A stretch of DNA of 64,000 bases, taken from assembly GCA_943789445.1 (NCBI GenBank), contig CALSUC010000001.1:496001-560000 (forward strand). Direction: 5' to 3'. The notes under the pieces were generated by a model, which was given only the letters and a program-made list of their open reading frames with translations, had not been told where the DNA came from and did not search any database. Shown piece by piece: positions 9,096 to 17,762 of this stretch (position 1 is the first letter of the stretch; each line of letters starts with the position of its first letter). Both the position numbers and the translations under genes were made by a program. The DNA is from UBA4575 sp002386945 (lineage in GTDB: Bacteria > Pseudomonadota > Gammaproteobacteria > UBA4575).

Positions 9096-9130
9096 GTTGA
9101 CTCCGCAGTGAGTTTAAATAAATGTTGGCG

Positions 9131-10450
9131 CTATTCTATATCACTCTTCAGCAAAATTTCAGCATTCTCTTGTTCATGCTCTGTAGTGGTCTCTTTCACC
9201 AGATAGTCTGTGAAGCGTGACATAAGCTCTACGCTTATACGTGCCTCAATCTGCCAAAACCCTTCAGGATCAAAGGTTTCCTCCAATATTGAATGATGTT
9301 CATGCAGTAAAGCACGCAGATCACCCTGTGCTGGCGGTAGCTGTAGGCTTACGATTTTATGACTTTCACTAAAAAATTGGACCATTGCAGAGTGCAGTAA
9401 TGGCAAACCATCGCTCTCTAGGGCCGAAACCCAGATGCGATTGATACGATTATCATCACCCATGTCGATATGCGGCATTTGATTAATCTGGTCGATTTTG
9501 TTGTAGACCAAGATCTGTGGGCAGTTCTCTGCATTGATCATTTCCAGCACCGTATTAACTTCGCGAATATGCTCATTTCGCTGAGGGTTGGAAGCATCGA
9601 CAACATGCAGTAGTAAATCAGCCTCAACCGTCTCTTGTAGAGTGGCGTGGAAGGCCTCGACCAAATCATGGGGTAAATCCTGGATGAAACCTACCGTATC
9701 AGCGAGGATGATTTCATCGAAGCCCTCGAGCTGTAAGCGGCGTAGGGTTGGATCCAAGGTGGCGAATAGCTGATCGGCCTGATACACCTCACTATCGGTA
9801 AGGGTATTAAATAGCGTCGACTTACCTGCATTGGTATAGCCTACTAGCGCAACGGTTGGGATTGGCTTTTTCCTGCGTGCTTGGCGACCTTGATTCCGTT
9901 GTGAACGGACTTTGGCCAAACGCTTTTCTAAAGATTTAACCCGGACTGCGAGCAAACGACGGTCGGTTTCCAGCTGAGTTTCCCCCGGGCCACGCATACC
10001 AATACCACCTTTTTGCCGTTCTAGGTGAGTCCAACCACGTACCAGACGCGTAGAAATATATCTAAGTTGAGCGAGCTCGACCTGTAGCTTGCCTTCATAA
10101 GAGCGCGCACGTTGTGCGAAAATATCAAGGATTAGGCCGGTACGATCGAGCACACGGCAGTGGCAGGCACTCTCGATATTGCGTTCTTGGCTAGGCGAGA
10201 GGGCATGATTGAATAATAGTAATTCAATCCCTTCTGCCTCTACCCGTTCAGCGAGCTCTTCGAGCTTGCCGCCACCGATAAGAAAGCGAGATTCTGGTTT
10301 GGCACGCGAATAAAGCACGATATCGATGATATCGGCACCAGCTGATTTGGCTAATAGCCTAAATTCTTCCGTATCGGCGGGGTCAGGACTGCGGCCAAAT
10401 GCGGGGTGAACTAAGAGAGCGCTTTCGCCACTCTTGGGACGTTCAAACAC
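9131..10450 (-). CDS. hflX: Ribosome-associated GTPase HflX
   Basis: HflX binds the 50S subunit and splits stalled or heat-damaged ribosomes. 439 residues with an N-terminal HflX domain (PADTEEFRLLAKSAGADI, GGGKLEELAERV), the conserved linker GPGETQLETDRR, and a G domain with P-loop GYTNAGKST, G3 DTVGF and G4 NKID. The start codon is GTG (10450) with an AGGAG about 12 nt upstream. It follows hfq by 31 nt in the conserved hfq-hflX-hflK-hflC order. Confidence 0.97.
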   Translation of the reverse strand: MFERPKSGESALLVHPAFGRSPDPADTEEFRLLAKSAGADIIDIVLYSRAKPESRFLIGGGKLEELAERVEAEGIELLLFNHALSPSQERNIESACHCRVLDRTGLILDIFAQRARSYEGKLQVELAQLRYISTRLVRGWTHLERQKGGIGMRGPGETQLETDRRLLAVRVKSLEKRLAKVRSQRNQGRQARRKKPIPTVALVGYTNAGKSTLFNTLTDSEVYQADQLFATLDPTLRRLQLEGFDEIILADTVGFIQDLPHDLVEAFHATLQETVEADLLLHVVDASNPQRNEHIREVNTVLEMINAENCPQILVYNKIDQINQMPHIDMGDDNRINRIWVSALESDGLPLLHSAMVQFFSESHKIVSLQLPPAQGDLRALLHEHHSILEETFDPEGFWQIEARISVELMSRFTDYLVKETTTEHEQENAEILLKSDIE

Positions 10451-10481
10451 TTAATGCTTGCTCCTGCTACTACAAAACAAG

Positions 10482-10715
10482 CTATTCAACGTCATCAGCA
10501 AATGGGATGTTCACTACTTCTGTCGGCACGATAGTTGAAATCGCATGTTTATAGACCATCTGGTTGACGGTATTTTTAAGCACAATGACGAATTGATCGA
10601 AAGAATCGATCTGTCCCTGCAGCTTAATACCATTAACAAGATAGATGGCGACAGGAATCTTTTTTTTTCGTAATGCGTTTAAGAAGGGTTCTTGTAAAGT
10701 TTGACCTTTTGACAT
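10482..10715 (-). CDS. hfq: RNA chaperone Hfq
   Basis: Hfq is a hexameric Sm-like protein that pairs small RNAs with mRNAs. The 77-residue protein contains Sm1 (PVAIYLVNGIKLQGQIDSFD) and the hallmark Sm2 YKHAIS motif, with the distal/proximal face residues usual for Gammaproteobacteria (QxLQEPFLNALRKKKIPV). The C-terminal tail is very short, ending FADDVE. A 78-bp gap to miaA could hold an internal promoter, but I see no convincing boxes. Confidence 0.98.
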   Translation of the reverse strand: MSKGQTLQEPFLNALRKKKIPVAIYLVNGIKLQGQIDSFDQFVIVLKNTVNQMVYKHAISTIVPTEVVNIPFADDVE

Positions 10716-10793
10716 TAGGTTTTCACTCTTAATGTTAATTGTTGTTAGATCGCCCTACGCTAATTCCCCAACGAGCGAGAGCTGAAGATTATT

Positions 10794-11732
10794 TTAGCAG
10801 TTACTAGCTGGCAGGTTGCAACTGATTTGCTCCGCTAGCTGTGTAATAGGTTGTATTGCCGGGTCAATTAGCTCTACTTTTGGATAGCTACGCAGCCAAG
10901 TGAGCTGCCGTTTGGCTAGTTGGCGGGTAGCAGCAATGCCTTGTTCACGCATATCGGCATAAGTGATATCGCCTTCTAGATATGACCAGATCTGGCGATA
11001 TCCAATACAGCGCATCGATGACATGTCCGGTGAAAGAGTCCAATTTTTGCGTAAGGCCTGTAATTCCTCGACTGCACCATGGTCTAGCATCCAGTCAAAA
11101 CGTTGTTCGATATTCTGATGTAGCCAGGCCCGGTCTTCAGGAAACAGCCCCCAAGCGTGAATATCTAGATCATCGCGGGTGGATTTTGGTTTTTGCTGCC
11201 ACGCGGTCAGGGTGCTGCCAGTATTATCAAAGACCTCTAAAGCACGCTGTATGCGTTGTCTATCATTAGGATGAATGCGAGCGGCTGCAGTGGCATCGAC
11301 GGTGCTCAGTCGGTCATGTAATGCGGCTACTCCTTTGAGCTGCATCTCCTCTTCGATCTGCTGACGAATCTTATCGTTAGTAGCGGGGAGCTCGGAGAGC
11401 CCAAACTGTAGGGCATGGAAATACATGATGGTGCCACCAACCAATAATGGAGTGTGACCACGAGCGAGGATTTCATCGATCAGGCGGTTGGCGTCGTTAC
11501 AGAATTCGGCTACCGAGTACTGCTCATCTGGGTTGCGGATATCAAGTAATGCATGCGGCGCATCCGCTAACACATCAGCCGTTGGCTTAGCAGTACCAAT
11601 ATTCATCTCACGATAAATCAGGGCAGAGTCGACGCTGATAATTTCACAGGGGTGTTGGCGGCAGAGCTCTATTGCTAGGTCGGTCTTACCACTAGCCGTT
11701 GGGCCCATTAAAAAGATGACGGCAGCAGCCAC
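10794..11732 (-). CDS. miaA: tRNA dimethylallyltransferase
   Basis: MiaA adds a dimethylallyl group to N6 of A37 in tRNAs reading UNN codons. 312 residues with the P-loop GPTASGKT, the DSALIYREMNIGTAKP loop and the tRNA-binding IGYRQIWSYL and AKRQLTWLRS segments. Start is GTG at 11732, overlapping the mutL/miaA junction (the mutL stop is at 11736), so translation is probably coupled. The order mutL-miaA-hfq is conserved in Gammaproteobacteria. Confidence 0.97.
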   Translation of the reverse strand: MAAAVIFLMGPTASGKTDLAIELCRQHPCEIISVDSALIYREMNIGTAKPTADVLADAPHALLDIRNPDEQYSVAEFCNDANRLIDEILARGHTPLLVGGTIMYFHALQFGLSELPATNDKIRQQIEEEMQLKGVAALHDRLSTVDATAAARIHPNDRQRIQRALEVFDNTGSTLTAWQQKPKSTRDDLDIHAWGLFPEDRAWLHQNIEQRFDWMLDHGAVEELQALRKNWTLSPDMSSMRCIGYRQIWSYLEGDITYADMREQGIAATRQLAKRQLTWLRSYPKVELIDPAIQPITQLAEQISCNLPASNC

Positions 11733-11735
11733 GAT

Positions 11736-13571
11736 TCAACGACCGCGATAAAACAGTTTGTCGAGATCGGCGATACTGAGTTGAATCCAAGTCGGACGAC
11801 CATGGTTACACTGGCCACTACGCTCGGTCTCTTCAATCGCACGTAATAAGGCATTCATCTCTAATACAGTCATCTTACGGTTGGCTCGAATCGAGCCATG
11901 GCAGGCCATGCTAGACAGTGCTTCATTGCGTAAGACTTCGATGCGATCGCTTTCGCCGCTCTCGTTGAGATCAGATAGCATGTCACGCACCACACCAGCA
12001 ATATCGGTATCGTTCAATAGCGAGGGTGCTGAGCGTACGACAATCTGTTCGTCGCTGAGTAAATCCAGTTGTATCCCAAGCTCACTAAATAACGGTTGAT
12101 GCAGGCTAGCAAAGCGCGCTTCACTCGCGCTCAGGTTGACTTGTAAGGGGACTAAGAGTTGTTGTGGGGCAAGGTCTAGGCTTTGTGCCTTGAGTTGCTC
12201 ATAGACGACCCGCTCATGCGCTGCATGCATGTCGACGAGGACTAAGCCTTGCTCATTTTGAGCTAGTACATAGACGCCATGTAGCTGGCCTAAGGCATAA
12301 CCTAAGGCGGGCATGTTGTCTTCTGCTTGTACCGCCTCTTGGCCAAAGACCGCCATCTCATCAATGCTGGCGCTGGTTAACGGTTGATGAGACGTGGGGG
12401 ATGCACTACTGCCTTGTTGGCTGACTGGGTAGAGCTGTGATGCATGTTCCATGACTGTCGATGTGTTCAGTCGGGTCTGTTCTGGTGCGCGATAAGAACT
12501 GCCGGTATAGCTGGCTAATTTATTCAATTGGTCATGATCAATTGGTGCACTACGAAATTCACTCAGGAGTTGCTTTAGCGTGTGCCGACAAAAGTCATGG
12601 ATCGAGCGGCTGTCGCGAAAACGGACCTCAGTTTTTGCTGGATGTGCATTGACATCTAAGGTGCTGGGGTCGATCTCAAGAAAAATAACATAAGCCGGTT
12701 GTCGGCCATGGTAGAGCACATCTTGATAGGCAAGCTTGATTGCATGTGAGATTGTTTTATCACGGACATGGCGTTGATTAACAAACTGATATTGCATATC
12801 TGCTTGTGAGCGTGAGAAGTTTGGTGTGGCCAGCCAGCCATGTAGTTGTTTGCCATCGTGTTCATGTTCAAAGTACAACAGGTTTTCGACAAAGCTACGG
12901 CCAAGCAATGTTTGTAGCCGACGTTCCTGTGCCTCTTGGTCTAGTGCTGGCGGTAACGAAAAGATGGTCTTTTGGTTATGTCGTAGTTCAAAGGCACAGG
13001 CAAAGTGTGCCAATGCAACTCGTTTGACGACCTGTTCGCAATGGTTGAATTCAGTCTTTTCTGCGCGTAAGAACTTGCGTCGTGCAGGTGTGTTAAAGAA
13101 GATATCGTTGACGTCAATGTGGGTGCCCTGTGCCTGTCGGGCTGGCTTCAGTAATCCATCGCCATCGGTGTCATTAATACGGCCGCCATCAACGGTAATC
13201 TGCCACGCTTGCTCACTGTCTACGCTGCGCGAGCTCAAGCTAAAGCGTGAAATGGAGGCGATACTGGGTAGCGCCTCACCACGAAAACCCATGCTTCGAA
13301 TGCGATGTAAGTCATCAAAGCTTTCGATCTTTGAAGTGGCGTGTCGAGTCAGCGCTAGCGTGATCTCATCGGCTGGGATGCCTTTGCCATTGTCGCGTAC
13401 AGAGATGCGCTGAATGCCACCTTGTTCGAGTTCAACCGTAATGCTACTAGCATCCGCATCGATACTGTTTTCAACCAGTTCTTTCACAATCGAGGCAGGC
13501 CGTTCGATGACTTCACCCGCAGCGATTTGATTGATTAGGGTGTCAGGTAGTTTTTTAATCGATTGGGACAT
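11736..13571 (-). CDS. mutL: DNA mismatch repair protein MutL
   Basis: MutL couples mismatch recognition by MutS to downstream nicking and excision. 611 residues. The N-terminal GHKL ATPase shows GEVIERPASIVKELVENSIDA, DNGKGI, ATSKI and GFRGEAL. The C-terminal dimerisation domain ends with QCNHGRPTWIQL. I see no DQHA...E endonuclease motif; the equivalent spot reads DMHAAHERVVYE, a form common in Gammaproteobacteria whose MutL lacks endonuclease activity and which rely on MutH or other nucleases. Confidence 0.97.
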   Translation of the reverse strand: MSQSIKKLPDTLINQIAAGEVIERPASIVKELVENSIDADASSITVELEQGGIQRISVRDNGKGIPADEITLALTRHATSKIESFDDLHRIRSMGFRGEALPSIASISRFSLSSRSVDSEQAWQITVDGGRINDTDGDGLLKPARQAQGTHIDVNDIFFNTPARRKFLRAEKTEFNHCEQVVKRVALAHFACAFELRHNQKTIFSLPPALDQEAQERRLQTLLGRSFVENLLYFEHEHDGKQLHGWLATPNFSRSQADMQYQFVNQRHVRDKTISHAIKLAYQDVLYHGRQPAYVIFLEIDPSTLDVNAHPAKTEVRFRDSRSIHDFCRHTLKQLLSEFRSAPIDHDQLNKLASYTGSSYRAPEQTRLNTSTVMEHASQLYPVSQQGSSASPTSHQPLTSASIDEMAVFGQEAVQAEDNMPALGYALGQLHGVYVLAQNEQGLVLVDMHAAHERVVYEQLKAQSLDLAPQQLLVPLQVNLSASEARFASLHQPLFSELGIQLDLLSDEQIVVRSAPSLLNDTDIAGVVRDMLSDLNESGESDRIEVLRNEALSSMACHGSIRANRKMTVLEMNALLRAIEETERSGQCNHGRPTWIQLSIADLDKLFYRGR

Positions 13572-13591
13572 GGCGATTCTATCCTTACGGT

Positions 13592-13939
13592 TTAGCTGAG
13601 CAAAACGGCTTGTTCGTCGTTAAGACCAAACATCTGTTGGATGCCATTCAGGGCAAAGTCACAAAATGCAGTTTGGTTTAATGCCTGTGCCTGCTGATCG
13701 ATAATATGTTCGGCATCGGCAGTCAAGACTCGGGTTCTATATCGATCAGTAGATCCCGCCACGGTTTCCTCATGGGTAATGTATACTTCTGGATCGGTTC
13801 CACCATCTTTTACTAAAGCCATCATAAAGCAGTAATTCAGGTCATCGCTGCTGCTGATGTCACCCAGTAAAGTGGCGGTATATTCGCCATATTTGTATCG
13901 GCGTAAGGGTATTGCAGTTTGAATTTTTGGTAAGGCCAC
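13592..13939 (-). CDS. Hypothetical protein (115 aa), family not recognised
   Basis: A 115-residue soluble, acidic protein starting at GTG 13939 (MALPKIQTAIPLRRYKYGEY). No signal peptide, membrane helix or catalytic motif is visible. The composition and the 21-nt spacing to mutL on the same strand support a real gene. Its start lies only 15 bp from that of the oppositely oriented reductase gene, so each promoter must overlap the other gene. Function unknown. Confidence 0.7.
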   Translation of the reverse strand: MALPKIQTAIPLRRYKYGEYTATLLGDISSSDDLNYCFMMALVKDGGTDPEVYITHEETVAGSTDRYRTRVLTADAEHIIDQQAQALNQTAFCDFALNGIQQMFGLNDEQAVLLS

Positions 13940-13957
13940 GGCAAAGGTTTCGTTGTG

Positions 13958-14791
13958 ATGGAAAAAATTACACGCTTATTCCCCCCTACGGGGGAGGCGC
14001 AATCAGTACAGGGATTGTATCTCAGACCGGGCAGAATTGCTGGTGAAGAAGGTGCAATACCACTGGTTTATGCCAATTTTTTATCGAGTCTTGACGGTCG
14101 CATCGCACTGGCGGGCGGTGATGATGAACAGTACCAGTTACCACAGCGGCTCAAGTCCAATTTGGACTTCCGTCTATTTTTAGAACTCTATGCGCATGCC
14201 GATTGCATTATTACGCATGGCGGCTATATGCGTTCGCTGCAGGAAAATCGTTTAGGTAATATTTTGCAGTTGCCGGAGCATGCAGAAACAGAATATCTAC
14301 ATAGATGGCGTACAGAGCAGGGGTTGAAACCAGCCCCTGATGTGATGATTATTAGCGGCTCTCTGGACTTTCCATGGCATGACTCGCTAGACCAGCACGG
14401 CCAAAAAGTACACTTGGCGACTGCTGCTGAAGCGGCCCCTGAACGCATCGATTACTGGCGAGAAAAGGGCATGGAACCACTACGCTGTGGTCAGGAGCGT
14501 TTAGTGGATGTGGAACCATTGATGTCGTTTCTACAGCAACAGGGCTATCGTTCGGTTTATTTGGTGGCAGGGCCAGAGTTGCTGCATGATTTATTGCGAC
14601 ATAATTATGTACAACGATACTTCACCACTATCTCGCATCAATTGTTGGCAGGTAGTGATTTTAAAACAGTCTTGAGTGGGGCGGAGCTTGGAGATCAGGG
14701 TGCGCTTGATTTGCGTGGTTTGTTTTATATGCCGCCTAGTGAAGCAGAAGTCGGTCAGTGGTTTGCCGAATTTGAACCGAATCATATTTAG
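13958..14791 (+). CDS. RibD C-terminal (DHFR-like) reductase family protein
   Basis: A 278-residue protein resembling the reductase half of RibD, without its zinc deaminase domain. Typical elements are PLVYANFLSSLDGRIAL near residue 40, ADCIITHGGYMRSL, and later VYLVAGPELLHDLLRHNYVQRYFTTISHQL. Family members use NAD(P)H to reduce pyrimidine- or pterin-like substrates; the substrate here is unknown. GTG 13955 directly precedes ATG 13958; AAAGG at 13943-13947 suits either. It is probably co-transcribed with sohB 38 nt downstream. Confidence 0.8.
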   Translation: MEKITRLFPPTGEAQSVQGLYLRPGRIAGEEGAIPLVYANFLSSLDGRIALAGGDDEQYQLPQRLKSNLDFRLFLELYAHADCIITHGGYMRSLQENRLGNILQLPEHAETEYLHRWRTEQGLKPAPDVMIISGSLDFPWHDSLDQHGQKVHLATAAEAAPERIDYWREKGMEPLRCGQERLVDVEPLMSFLQQQGYRSVYLVAGPELLHDLLRHNYVQRYFTTISHQLLAGSDFKTVLSGAELGDQGALDLRGLFYMPPSEAEVGQWFAEFEPNHI

Positions 14792-14828
14792 AGTAGCTCA
14801 GTGTGGCTCACATTAAAGAGAAAATAGC

Positions 14829-15836
14829 ATGATGGAATTCTTCTTGGACTACGGTCTATTTTTCGCTAAAACAATAACCTTAGTCATACTATTTATAGTG
14901 GTTCTCACCGCTATATTCTCTCTGGCGGCGCGTGGTCAGCATGCCGATCGTCTAAAAATTAAGAATGTGACGCGCCGATATGCAGAGACCAAAGAACGTA
15001 TGCAACGCGAAGTCCTGCCTAAGAAAGAATTTAAGAAAATTCAAAAGGCACAAAAGAAGGCGGATAAGGATGAACGGGAACAGAGCCGTAAACGTGTTTT
15101 TGTATTGCGCTTTGTTGGCAATATCAAGGCGTCAGCAACAAAATATCTACGCGATGAGGTCAGCGCTATCCTGTCAGTGGCTGATAAAAGCGATGAAGTG
15201 GTCTTGTGCTTAGAAAATGCTGGGGGCTTGGTGCATGAGCATGGCTTTGCGGCTTCACAACTGACCCGATTTAAACAGCATGAATTAGGTTTGACGATAG
15301 TGGTGGATAAGATCGCTGCTAGCGGTGGTTATATGATGGCCTGTGTTGCCGATAAGGTCGTTGCAGCCCCTTTCTCAGTGATTGGATCGATTGGCGTGAT
15401 TGCACAAATGCCTAATTTCAGTCGACTACTAGATAAAAATGGTGTCGATTTCGAGATGATTAAGGCTGGAGAAAATAAGCGCACCATCACCATGTTTGGT
15501 AAGAATACAGACGAGGATCGTGCGAAATTTACAGAGCAGATTGAAGACACTCATGAATTGTTTAAGGACTTTATTCATGAGCAGAGAGCATCGGTTGATC
15601 TTGCTAAGGTCGCAACTGGTGAGCACTGGTATGGACGTCGAGCGTTAGAGCTCAATCTAGTGGATGAATTGATGACTAGTGATGATTATCTATGGCAATT
15701 AAGTACTACTGCCGATATTTATGAGGTCAGTCATGTTGTGCCCAAGTCACTTTCAGAGAAGCTTATGGGTAGCGCTCAATCGGCACTTGATCGAGTATTA
15801 ACAGCTGTTTGGCATCGGTCTATTTTCAAATCTTAG
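14829..15836 (+). CDS. sohB: Probable protease SohB (S49 family)
   Basis: An inner-membrane-anchored, periplasmic serine peptidase of the SppA/S49 family, known in E. coli as a multicopy suppressor of degP loss. 335 residues: one N-terminal transmembrane helix (TITLVILFIVVLTAIFSLAA), a Lys/Arg-rich linker, then the peptidase domain with VFVLRFVGNIKASA, the nucleophile region AASGGYMMAC and VIGSIGVIAQMPNFSRLL. ATG codons occur at 14829 and 14832; either may be used. Ends 18 nt from the convergent amiB gene. Confidence 0.92.
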   Translation: MMEFFLDYGLFFAKTITLVILFIVVLTAIFSLAARGQHADRLKIKNVTRRYAETKERMQREVLPKKEFKKIQKAQKKADKDEREQSRKRVFVLRFVGNIKASATKYLRDEVSAILSVADKSDEVVLCLENAGGLVHEHGFAASQLTRFKQHELGLTIVVDKIAASGGYMMACVADKVVAAPFSVIGSIGVIAQMPNFSRLLDKNGVDFEMIKAGENKRTITMFGKNTDEDRAKFTEQIEDTHELFKDFIHEQRASVDLAKVATGEHWYGRRALELNLVDELMTSDDYLWQLSTTADIYEVSHVVPKSLSEKLMGSAQSALDRVLTAVWHRSIFKS

Positions 15837-15853
15837 CTAGTTTTATTCTCGGC

Positions 15854-17206
15854 TTAACCTTTAGGGATCTTAAGTTTTTGTCCGACACGAATTTTATCGC
15901 CCTTGATACCATTGGCTAAACGTAAGGCTTTGACGCTGACACCATAACGCTGAGCAACGCCAGACAGTGTTTCGCCACTGCGAATAATATGCCGATTATT
16001 ACTTCTACTCGTAGGGGCTTGTGCTAGCTTGCTGTCCTCAGGGGCATTTTTTTGTAGATAGCGCCTAATACCATTGAGTACCGCCTTGGCCATTTTTTCC
16101 TGGTGTTTCGGAGAGCGTAATTTTTTCTCTTCTGAGCGATTTGATATGAAGGCGGTCTCGACCAAAATCGAGGGGATATCTGGTGACTTTAAGACGACAA
16201 AGCCGGCATGGCCGACTTTTTTCTTGGTCTTGCCTAAGCGTGCTAACTCGGCGATTACGTTATGAGCGAGCTCAGTGCTGGCATCGATAGTGGCGGTTTG
16301 TGAGAGGTCTAAGATGACATGCTGTAAGACCTTGTCTTTACCGCTTAAGGAGACGCCACCAACCATGTCGGCCGCATTCTGTGATCGGGCCAAAATCTTG
16401 GCTGCCTCACTACTGGCACCGCGTCTAGATAAAACATAAACCGATGAGCCATGAGCACGTCGGCTTTCTACCGCATCGGCATGTATCGAGATAAAGAGAT
16501 CTGCACGATTCTTACGCGCTTTGCTTGTACGTTCGCGTAGCGTTAGGTAACGATCATTACTGCGAGTGAGTATCGCACGCATACCGGGTTGTGCATCTAG
16601 CATACGTTTTAGGCGCTTTGTGATCTGCAGTACGACATTTTTTTCGTAGGTACCAGCATAGCCGATAGCGCCTGGATCTTTGCCACCATGGCCAGCATCA
16701 AGAGCGATGACGATATCGCGTAATGGGCGTCTTTGAATTGGGGCGCTACTGATTGAATTAGCCGGTTTCTTACTGGCGGACTGTTTGTTTTTCCCAGCAC
16801 TCAGGTCGAGCACTAGCCGGTAATTGTTTTTACTGTTAGGTGCGAGTAAGAAATTGTTGGGCGTGACACGCTGTTTTAGATCAAATACCAGACGTAAAGA
16901 TGACTTGCGTTGTGCATGACGCATATCACTAATGTGGGTGCCGATAAAGGTGCTGTGAGTAATTTTTTTAGTCAGTTTAGTGTTTGCGATATCGATGACT
17001 AAACGTTCTGGGTCGCTGAGGCTAAAGACTTTATAGGCGGGGCGTTTTTTTGTCTCAATCACAATCCGTGTGGTTTGGTCTTTTACAGCAACACGAATAT
17101 CTTCTACTGCAATCGGTTCCGCTGAAACTGGTGCCAACCAAAATAGGCTGACTAAGAGTAGGGCGAAGGTACGAATGAGAGATTGCTGATGAGAAGTAGG
17201 CGACAT
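15854..17206 (-). CDS. amiB: N-acetylmuramoyl-L-alanine amidase with LysM
   Basis: Cleaves stem peptides from peptidoglycan to separate daughter cells. About 450 residues: a signal peptide (LIRTFALLLVSLFWLAPVSA), AMIN domain (IRVAVKDQTTRIVIETKK), a Zn amidase_3 domain (IVIALDAGHGGKDPGAIG, ADLFISIHADA, ETAFISN) and a C-terminal LysM (IIRSGETLSGVAQRYG). Zn ligands fall in the DAGHGG, E-KN and SIHAD motifs. I prefer ATG 17206 because the signal peptide then has normal length; ATG 17233 is in frame but overlaps tsaE. In E. coli and Pseudomonas it directly precedes mutL; here three genes intervene. Confidence 0.94.
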   Translation of the reverse strand: MSPTSHQQSLIRTFALLLVSLFWLAPVSAEPIAVEDIRVAVKDQTTRIVIETKKRPAYKVFSLSDPERLVIDIANTKLTKKITHSTFIGTHISDMRHAQRKSSLRLVFDLKQRVTPNNFLLAPNSKNNYRLVLDLSAGKNKQSASKKPANSISSAPIQRRPLRDIVIALDAGHGGKDPGAIGYAGTYEKNVVLQITKRLKRMLDAQPGMRAILTRSNDRYLTLRERTSKARKNRADLFISIHADAVESRRAHGSSVYVLSRRGASSEAAKILARSQNAADMVGGVSLSGKDKVLQHVILDLSQTATIDASTELAHNVIAELARLGKTKKKVGHAGFVVLKSPDIPSILVETAFISNRSEEKKLRSPKHQEKMAKAVLNGIRRYLQKNAPEDSKLAQAPTSRSNNRHIIRSGETLSGVAQRYGVSVKALRLANGIKGDKIRVGQKLKIPKG

Positions 17207-17214
17207 GAGTTTTA

Positions 17215-17682
17215 TTATGCACCCTGCGTGCAATCTAGCCAGCGTTTTTCTTCGGCATGTTCGATTTTTATAGTCAGGTCTGGTGAATGTAATAAAGGAT
17301 TGCCTTTCTCAGGCCATTCAACAAAACAGATCGCGTCGCTACTGAGGTATTCACGTATACCCATGAACTCTAGCTCCTCAGGGTCGCTTAAGCGGTAGAG
17401 ATCAAAGTGATGGATCTTATAAGATGCCAATGTATAGCTTTCAACTAGTGTGAATGTTGGGCTTTTGACATGGCCTTGATAGCCTAGGGCACGCAGATAA
17501 CCACGCACAAAGGTAGTTTTCCCAACACCGAGGTCACCTTCTAAAAATACCAATGCAGGTGCTTGTAGTGTGCCTGCTAGGCGGGCTGCAAACGCCTCCA
17601 TCGCAGTGCTGGACTCGATTAGAATAGGCATATCAGGTAGGCCGGGTAAGCTCGGCGAGCTTGGCATATTCGCTAAGGTCAT
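17215..17682 (-). CDS. tsaE: tRNA threonylcarbamoyladenosine biosynthesis ATPase TsaE
   Basis: TsaE is the ATPase of the TsaBDE complex that makes t6A37 in ANN-decoding tRNAs. 155 residues with P-loop EGDLGVGKTTFVRG, SPTFTLVESY and HFDLYRL, followed by the FVEWPEKG motif. It directly precedes amiB. The N-terminus is about 15 residues longer than usual; ATG codons at 17682 (M1) and 17667 (M6) are both possible. Confidence 0.95.
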   Translation of the reverse strand: MTLANMPSSPSLPGLPDMPILIESSTAMEAFAARLAGTLQAPALVFLEGDLGVGKTTFVRGYLRALGYQGHVKSPTFTLVESYTLASYKIHHFDLYRLSDPEELEFMGIREYLSSDAICFVEWPEKGNPLLHSPDLTIKIEHAEEKRWLDCTQGA

Positions 17683-17762
17683 TATTTTTTATGGTTGCTG
17701 ATGGTGAGTTTACTTCAATCTAGTTGGTTCACTCTAAAGGCGACAGTGGGTACTATAGCAGC

